From the NCBI GenBank assembly GCA_045531585.1, contig JAZSEH010000067.1, forward strand, positions 1 to 9,055: a stretch of DNA of 9,055 nt. Reading direction: 5' to 3'. A program made the position numbers and the translations under genes. The stretch comes from SIG587 sp045531585 (GTDB lineage Bacteria; Bacillota; Clostridia; Oscillospirales; Acutalibacteraceae). A model generated the notes under the pieces. That model was not told where the DNA came from. It searched no databases and saw nothing but the letters and a program-made list of their open reading frames with translations. Positions 4,748 through 9,055 of the stretch are shown here, piece by piece (position 1 is the stretch's first letter; the number at the start of each line of letters is the position of its first letter).

Positions 4748-6289
4748 ATGTTAGACAAAATTGCAGAAATAAACGGTGCCGTTAACGGCGTTGTTTGGGG
4801 AATTCCGGGTCTTGCCCTTCTTATTGGTACGGGTCTGTTAATGACCATAGTTACCAAGGTTTTTCAGGTTTCTCACTTAGGACACTGGTTTAAAAAGACT
4901 CTTGGCAGCCTGTTTAAAAAGGACGTTATCGGCCACAGTAAGGAAAAAGGCTCCATTTCTCCCTTCCAGGCACTTTGTACCGCTCTTGCCGCTACGGTAG
5001 GTACAGGTAACATAGCAGGTGTTGCCGCTGCTATCTGTGTTGGTGGCGCAGGTGCGGTTTTCTGGATGTGGGTTGCCGCATTCCTGGGTATGATGACCAA
5101 CTACTCAGAAAATGTTCTTGGTATGTATTTCCGCCGCAAAAACCCCAATGGTGAGTGGTCCGGCGGTGCTATGTATTACTTAAAGGATGGCCTTGGTAGC
5201 AAAAAGGGTTGCAGATGGATAGGCACCGTTCTTGCCGTACTGTTCTCCATTTTCACCATGCTAGCTTCCTTCGGTATCGGAAGTATGGGTCAGGTAAATA
5301 AAATTGTGGCCAACGTTGCTGCCGCTTTTGATGTGAAGGCTATTTCCAGCATTATGGTATTTGGTGATGTTTCTCTTTACAATCTTATCATAGGCGTTGT
5401 AATTATGGCTCTTACCGCCCTTATCACCTTAGGTGGCCTTAAGCGTATTGCCAGCGTTGCCGAGAAAATCGTTCCCTTTATGGTGGTTTTATTTGTTGCA
5501 GGCAGCCTTGTTATTATCGGTATTAACTATGATGCAATAATTCCTGCATTTAAGGCTATATTTGTAAACGCCTTTAAGCCTGAAGCCTTTGTTGGCGGCG
5601 GTATCGGCGGCGTTATTGTTGCAATTACCAACGGCTTTAAGCGTGGCGTATTCTCTAACGAGGCCGGTCTTGGTTCCTCCGTTATGGTTCATTCCAATTC
5701 CAATATTAAGGAGCCGGTTAAGCAGGGTATGTGGGGAATATTTGAGGTATTTGCCGATACAATGGTTGTTTGCACAATGACTGCTCTTGTTGTTCTTACC
5801 TCAGGCGGTCTTGCAGGCGGCGCCTTCAACGTTGAAACAGGCGAAATTGCCGCAGGCCTTACCGATGCCACCCTGGTAGGCGGTGCATTTAATGCTGTGT
5901 TCTCTTGGGGAAATATTGGTCAGAAATTCATTGCTATTGCAATGTTCCTCTTTGCATTTACCACAGTTCTTGGCTGGTCACATTACGGCTCTAAGGCTTG
6001 GGAGTACCTTTTTGGCGCAAAAACAACCTTCATTTTCAGAATAATTCACGTTTGCACCGTTATTTTCGGCGCTGTGCTTTCCTCTTCACTTGCGTGGGAT
6101 ATTTCCGATACCTTTAACGGACTTATGATGATACCAAACCTTATCGGTGTTGTTGTACTGTTCCCCTTGGTAGTTAAGATTACTAAGAACTACGTAAACA
6201 GAAGGATTAAGGGCAAGGATGAAAAGCCCGTTCTTTCTTATGATGAAGGCATACAGGCTGAAGCCGAAGCGACTTTAGGCGAGGAATAA
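4748..6289 (+). CDS. Sodium:alanine/glycine symporter, AGCS family
   Basis: This 513-residue membrane protein imports a small neutral amino acid with Na+ and belongs to the alanine/glycine:cation symporter family (TC 2.A.25, PF01235). The family hallmark SPFQALCTALAATVGTGNIA (residues 71-90) continues into GVAAAICVGGAGAVFWMW (91-108). The N-terminal VWGIPGLALLIGTG and the later SGGAMYYLKDGLG and FSNEAGLGSS blocks are also typical. Length and about 10-11 hydrophobic segments fit the family. I chose the ATG at 4748 because it is 6 nt after AGGAGG (4736-4741); the ATG at 4742 directly abuts that site. The glycine riboswitch in the leader points to glycine as a main substrate or as its regulatory signal. 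Whether glycine turns expression down, as would suit an importer, is inference. The gene is transcribed alone. Confidence 0.95.
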   Translation: MLDKIAEINGAVNGVVWGIPGLALLIGTGLLMTIVTKVFQVSHLGHWFKKTLGSLFKKDVIGHSKEKGSISPFQALCTALAATVGTGNIAGVAAAICVGGAGAVFWMWVAAFLGMMTNYSENVLGMYFRRKNPNGEWSGGAMYYLKDGLGSKKGCRWIGTVLAVLFSIFTMLASFGIGSMGQVNKIVANVAAAFDVKAISSIMVFGDVSLYNLIIGVVIMALTALITLGGLKRIASVAEKIVPFMVVLFVAGSLVIIGINYDAIIPAFKAIFVNAFKPEAFVGGGIGGVIVAITNGFKRGVFSNEAGLGSSVMVHSNSNIKEPVKQGMWGIFEVFADTMVVCTMTALVVLTSGGLAGGAFNVETGEIAAGLTDATLVGGAFNAVFSWGNIGQKFIAIAMFLFAFTTVLGWSHYGSKAWEYLFGAKTTFIFRIIHVCTVIFGAVLSSSLAWDISDTFNGLMMIPNLIGVVVLFPLVVKITKNYVNRRIKGKDEKPVLSYDEGIQAEAEATLGEE

Positions 6290-6295
6290 TCAAAT

Positions 6296-6330
6296 AAAAA
6301 ACAACGCAAACTTGTTTGCGTTGTTTTTTT
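6296..6330 (+). terminator. Terminator after the AGCS symporter gene
   Basis: CAACGCAAA and TTTGCGTTG form a perfect stem around a CTTG loop (6311-6314). An A-run on the left and seven T at 6324-6330 extend it. It lies 7 nt past the stop and separates the two transporter units. Confidence 0.93.
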
Positions 6331-6344
6331 ATGCAAAATAATGA

Positions 6345-6373
6345 TTGTAAAAATTGCTTTAATGTGGTAGAAT
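6345..6373 (+). promoter_or_regulatory. Promoter for the NSS transporter-phosphoesterase unit
   Basis: The -35 is TTGTAA (6345-6350) and the -10 is TAGAAT (6368-6373), with a 17-bp spacer. It lies directly after the preceding terminator. The leader is short, about 25 nt, and holds no riboswitch. Confidence 0.6.
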
Positions 6374-6403
6374 AATACTACTATATAAAGAGGAGTTTTG
6401 GAA

Positions 6404-7762
6404 GTGAGCGAAAAGAGAAGTTCTTTTACAGGAAAATTAGGCTTCGTGCTTGCGGCGGCAGGCTCGGCAGTAGGCCTTGGTAATATTTGGAGGTTTCCTT
6501 ACCTTGCCGCAAAGTACGGCGGTGGTATTTTCCTGCTTGTGTATATTATTCTTTCGGTAACCTTTGGCTTTGCTCTTATGTGTGCAGAAATTGCCATTGG
6601 TCGAAAAACAGGTAAAAGTGCCATTGGTGCTTTTAAAGATCTTAATAAAAAATATTCCTTTATAGGTGCTATAGCATCTGTTGTACCTGCAATTATTTTG
6701 CCCTATTATTCGGTAATAGGCGGCTGGGTAACCAAATATGCAGTTGCGTTTGTCTCAGGTGACGCCAAAGCGAGTGCACAGGACGGTTATTTTGAAGGCT
6801 TTATTGCCAAAGCAGGGGAGCCTGTGGTGTGGTTCTTTGTGTTTATGGGAATCACTGCTCTTATCGTTCTTTTCGGCGTTGAAAAGGGTATTGAAAAGGT
6901 AAGCAAAATTATGATGCCCATTCTTGTTGTTCTTACCTTATTTGTTGCAATATATTCAGTATGTCTGCCCGGAGCATTGGAAGGCGTTAAATATTACCTT
7001 ACCCCTGATTTCTCTAAATTTTCTATTACAACCGTACTTGCGGCAATGGGTCAGCTTTTCTATTCAATGTCACTTGCAATGGGTATTATGATAACCTATG
7101 GTTCCTATATGAAAAAGGATGTAAGTATAGAAGCTTCCGTTCATCAGATTGAGTTTTTTGATACGGGCATTGCCTTCCTTGCGGGTCTTATGGTAATTCC
7201 TGCTGTGTTTGCCTTCCCCGGAGCAGACGGTGTTCCCGATGTAGGCAAGGGACCCAGCCTTATGTTTATTGCCTTGCCTAAGGTGTTTGACAGTATGGCA
7301 GGCGGCACTATAATTGGTGCGGTGTTCTTCCTGCTTGTATTTTTCGCCGCACTTACTTCTTCCATTTCCCTTATGGAAACTGTTGTATCCATCGTTCGTG
7401 ATAAAACAGGCTGGAGCAGACGCGTTGCCTGTCTTGTAGTATTCCTTTTCTGTATAGTTCTCGGTTTGTGCTCCTCCTTCGGCTTTGGCATCTGGAGTGG
7501 TATTCAAATAATAGGTCTCTCAATTCTTGATTTCTTTGACTTCATCAGTAACAGCGTAATAATGCCTATTGTTGCCCTGCTTACCTGTATCTTCGTAGGC
7601 TATGTAATTAAGCCTAAAACCGTTATTGAAGAAATCGAATCCTCAGGAAAGTTCCGTTTTAAAAGGCTTTTCAGCATTATTATAAAATACATTGCTCCCA
7701 TATGCATCGTTTTAATTCTTATTTCCTCCGTGCTGGATGCACTGGGAATAGTAAAAATCTAA
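6404..7762 (+). CDS. Sodium-dependent amino acid symporter, NSS/SNF family
   Basis: This is a 452-residue member of the neurotransmitter:sodium symporter family (TC 2.A.22, PF00209; the LeuT, MhsT and TnaT relatives), which uses the Na+ gradient to import amino acids. The signature first helix is intact: GFVLAAAGSAVGLGNIWRFP (residues 13-32), then YLAAKYGGGIFLLVY; the unwound GSAVGLGN part holds the Na+ and substrate contacts. GQLFYSMSLAMG (216-227), then TYGSY, matches helices 6 and 7 of the family. The length and about 11 hydrophobic segments fit the bacterial 11-helix type. Bacterial members take up branched-chain or aromatic amino acids, but the substrate cannot be read here. I chose GTG 6404, 8 nt after AGAGGAG (6389-6395); TTG 6398 is only 2 nt from that site. 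It is the first gene of a pair with a metallophosphoesterase. Confidence 0.94.
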   Translation: MSEKRSSFTGKLGFVLAAAGSAVGLGNIWRFPYLAAKYGGGIFLLVYIILSVTFGFALMCAEIAIGRKTGKSAIGAFKDLNKKYSFIGAIASVVPAIILPYYSVIGGWVTKYAVAFVSGDAKASAQDGYFEGFIAKAGEPVVWFFVFMGITALIVLFGVEKGIEKVSKIMMPILVVLTLFVAIYSVCLPGALEGVKYYLTPDFSKFSITTVLAAMGQLFYSMSLAMGIMITYGSYMKKDVSIEASVHQIEFFDTGIAFLAGLMVIPAVFAFPGADGVPDVGKGPSLMFIALPKVFDSMAGGTIIGAVFFLLVFFAALTSSISLMETVVSIVRDKTGWSRRVACLVVFLFCIVLGLCSSFGFGIWSGIQIIGLSILDFFDFISNSVIMPIVALLTCIFVGYVIKPKTVIEEIESSGKFRFKRLFSIIIKYIAPICIVLILISSVLDALGIVKI

Positions 7763-7780
7763 GGTTTGGAGGAGTAAAAT

Positions 7781-8854
7781 ATGCTTAAAACCTCGCCTGC
7801 AGTATTCGCTGTGGAGGATACCTATCAGATAATGGTAGCCGTAAGCAAAGAAAGCCTTTTCTCTGTGAAAATAGGAGATAAGGAATACTTTGATGAAAGC
7901 AACGGTATAATGCGTTCAAATTGCGATATTCACAGAGCCTGCGTACCTAAGGCAGAGCTTGAAAGGGCAGGCGGCTACACCGTGTGTGTACGCCCTCTTA
8001 TTGAGCGCAAACCCTATTTCACCGAAACTGCTCCCTTGGAGGAGTTTACCTTTGACTTTTATCCCGTGCCCGAAAAAAACGCAAGGGCATATCATATATC
8101 CGATGCCCACAACCGTATTGAGCAACCAGTCCGGGCGGCAAAGGCCTTTGGTAAGATAGATTTTCTTATTCTTAACGGTGACGTTATTGACCACAGCGGT
8201 GACCCTTCAAAATTTGACAACGTGTATGAAATATGCTGTCAGCTTACAGGCGGTAATATTCCTGTTGTATTCTCCCGTGGTAATCACGATATGCGTGGAA
8301 ACTTTGCGGAGAAATTTGCAGAGTACACCCCTAACCATTTGGGTAATACCTATTATACCTTTAGGCTTGGTAGTATTTGGGGTATTGTTCTTGACTGCGG
8401 TGAGGATAAAAAAGATGCCGCTAGCGAGTACGGCTTTACAGTAAGCTGTCACGCCTTCAGGGAAAGGCAAACTTCATTTTTAAACAGTGTTATTAAGAAC
8501 GCAAAGAATAGCTATAATGCACAGGGTGTTAATAAGCGTGTTGTTATAGCACACAATCCCTTTACCCATCAGCTCCAGCCTCCCTTTAATATTGAGACGG
8601 AGATTTTCAGCCAATGGGGAAGGCTCTTAAAGGAAAACGTAAAGCCTGACGTTATGGTGTGCGGCCACCTCCATTGTACCAAGATATTTATCCCCGGAGA
8701 TGAAACCGACCACCTTGGTCATCCCTGTAAAATAGTGATAGGTGCTGATATTAAGCCTGACCGTTATATAGGCTGTGGTTATGAGTTTGGTGAAGAAATG
8801 ACTGTAACCTTTACTGACAGTAACGGGCAAACGCTTGAAAAACACACTATATAA
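7781..8854 (+). CDS. Calcineurin-like metallophosphoesterase with N-terminal beta domain
   Basis: The 357-residue protein has all five metal-binding motifs of the calcineurin-like phosphoesterase superfamily (PF00149): DxH in ISDAHNR (Asp108, His110), GDxxD in NGDVIDH (Asp134, Asp137), GNHD (167-170), a lone His in IAHNPF (His258) and GHLH (295-298). It should hydrolyse a phosphate mono- or diester with a two-metal centre; the substrate is unknown. Residues 1-95 precede the catalytic domain and look beta-rich, perhaps an Ig/fibronectin-like domain as in purple acid phosphatases (inference). There is no signal peptide or membrane helix, so it is probably cytoplasmic. The ATG follows GGAGGAG (7768-7774) by 6 nt. 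It starts 18 nt after the NSS symporter stop with no terminator between them, so the two are co-transcribed; a functional link to amino acid uptake is not obvious. Confidence 0.93.
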   Translation: MLKTSPAVFAVEDTYQIMVAVSKESLFSVKIGDKEYFDESNGIMRSNCDIHRACVPKAELERAGGYTVCVRPLIERKPYFTETAPLEEFTFDFYPVPEKNARAYHISDAHNRIEQPVRAAKAFGKIDFLILNGDVIDHSGDPSKFDNVYEICCQLTGGNIPVVFSRGNHDMRGNFAEKFAEYTPNHLGNTYYTFRLGSIWGIVLDCGEDKKDAASEYGFTVSCHAFRERQTSFLNSVIKNAKNSYNAQGVNKRVVIAHNPFTHQLQPPFNIETEIFSQWGRLLKENVKPDVMVCGHLHCTKIFIPGDETDHLGHPCKIVIGADIKPDRYIGCGYEFGEEMTVTFTDSNGQTLEKHTI

Positions 8855-8858
8855 AATA

Positions 8859-8887
8859 AAAACACGGACAGTTTAGGTCCGTGTTTT
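8859..8887 (+). terminator. Terminator after the metallophosphoesterase gene
   Basis: AAAACACGGAC (8859-8869) and GTCCGTGTTTT (8877-8887) form a perfect 11-bp stem with a 7-nt loop. Its T-tract is part of the stem, and a further run of five T follows at 8892-8896. It starts 4 nt past the stop codon. Confidence 0.88.
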
Positions 8888-8894
8888 ATACTTT

Positions 8895-8923
8895 TTAAAT
8901 CTAATAATTAAGGCTGTTATAAT
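8895..8923 (+). promoter_or_regulatory. Promoter with extended -10 ahead of the hairpin cluster
   Basis: TGTTATAAT (8915-8923) is a perfect extended -10. A weak -35, TTAAAT (8895-8900), stands 17 bp upstream of the TATAAT. The expected start is near 8929-8930, exactly where the closing stem of the hairpin cluster begins. Confidence 0.55.
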
Positions 8924-8928
8924 GATAA

Positions 8929-9018
8929 TCGGTAGTCGAAAAGCTTTCAATCAAAGCTTTTCGAAAAACCGCTAAGTGTAGCGGTTTTATGTAAATAATC
9001 TCTGATTATTTACACCGA
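8929..9018 (+). ncRNA. Candidate structured RNA: three adjacent hairpins closed into a four-way junction
   Basis: Three perfect hairpins follow each other: 8936-8964 (12-bp stem, loop CAATC), 8965-8988 (10-bp stem, loop AGTG) and 8991-9013 (10-bp stem, loop TCT). TCGGT (8929-8933) and ACCGA (9014-9018) would close them, leaving only AG and AT unpaired in the junction; TGAT (8923-8926) and ATCA (9020-9023) could lengthen the closing stem. No open reading frame fits here, and I recognise no known RNA class. It could instead be a DNA element, stacked terminators or the leader of a gene beyond 9055. The strand is inferred from the promoter-like site. Confidence 0.45.
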
Positions 9019-9055
9019 CATCATTGCAATGAATTAGGTGAAATTATTTATATAA

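Noticed and set aside
6398..6403. TTG at 6398 as start of the NSS symporter
   Set aside because: It is only 2 nt from the AGAGGAG site; GTG at 6404 has normal 8-nt spacing.
7070..7507. Long minus-strand open frames inside the NSS symporter gene
   Set aside because: They lie antisense to well-conserved transporter helices and encode low-complexity, family-less peptides.
8929..9018. tRNA gene (cloverleaf-like fold of about 90 nt)
   Set aside because: Arm lengths of 12, 10 and 10 bp do not fit a tRNA; there is no 7-bp acceptor stem, no GTTCRA T-loop and no 7-nt anticodon loop.
8929..9018. Hammerhead-type self-cleaving ribozyme
   Set aside because: The CTGATGA and GAAA core pieces do not occur in the required places around the junction.
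9022..9055. Start of another gene at the right edge
   Set aside because: A possible RBS (AGGTG, 9036-9040) is present, but no ATG, GTG or TTG follows at a usable distance before the window ends, so nothing can be called.

Overview
The window looks like part of a chromosome from a low-to-moderate GC anaerobic Firmicute, most likely of class Clostridia. The signs are strong purine-rich ribosome binding sites, textbook sigma-A promoters with 17-bp spacers, hairpin-plus-T-tract terminators after nearly every unit, a tandem glycine riboswitch in front of an AGCS transporter, and protein families typical of gut clostridia. I cannot place it more finely from sequence alone.

Left part (1-1086): the 3' end of an IS3-family insertion sequence enters from the left edge and carries the whole catalytic DDE core of its transposase. 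A short gene for a three-helix membrane protein follows. After it comes a gene-free stretch of about 230 bases built from phased 7-bp repeats in two orientations and G/C-rich inverted repeats. The promoters of the small membrane protein gene and of the next gene are near copies of each other (34 of 41 positions).

Middle (1087-4382): an SGNH/GDSL hydrolase gene on the plus strand meets a minus-strand operon head-on. That operon encodes a beta-lactamase-fold serine hydrolase followed 3 nt later by a second, different SGNH hydrolase. One perfect hairpin overlaps both converging stop codons and should terminate transcription both ways. Divergent from the operon is a single gene for a helical, four-helix-bundle-like protein of unknown role with its own terminator.

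Right part (4440-8887): a strong promoter and a tandem glycine riboswitch, with two hairpins and a possible long competing pairing, precede a sodium:alanine/glycine symporter. After a terminator comes a second transcription unit with an NSS-family sodium:amino acid symporter and, 18 nt later, a calcineurin-like metallophosphoesterase. The two transporters suggest a sodium-coupled amino acid uptake locus, one arm of which responds to glycine. The last 170 bases hold no gene but contain a promoter-like site followed at once by three adjacent perfect hairpins that a closing stem could fold into a compact four-way junction. This is the best candidate here for an undescribed structured RNA.
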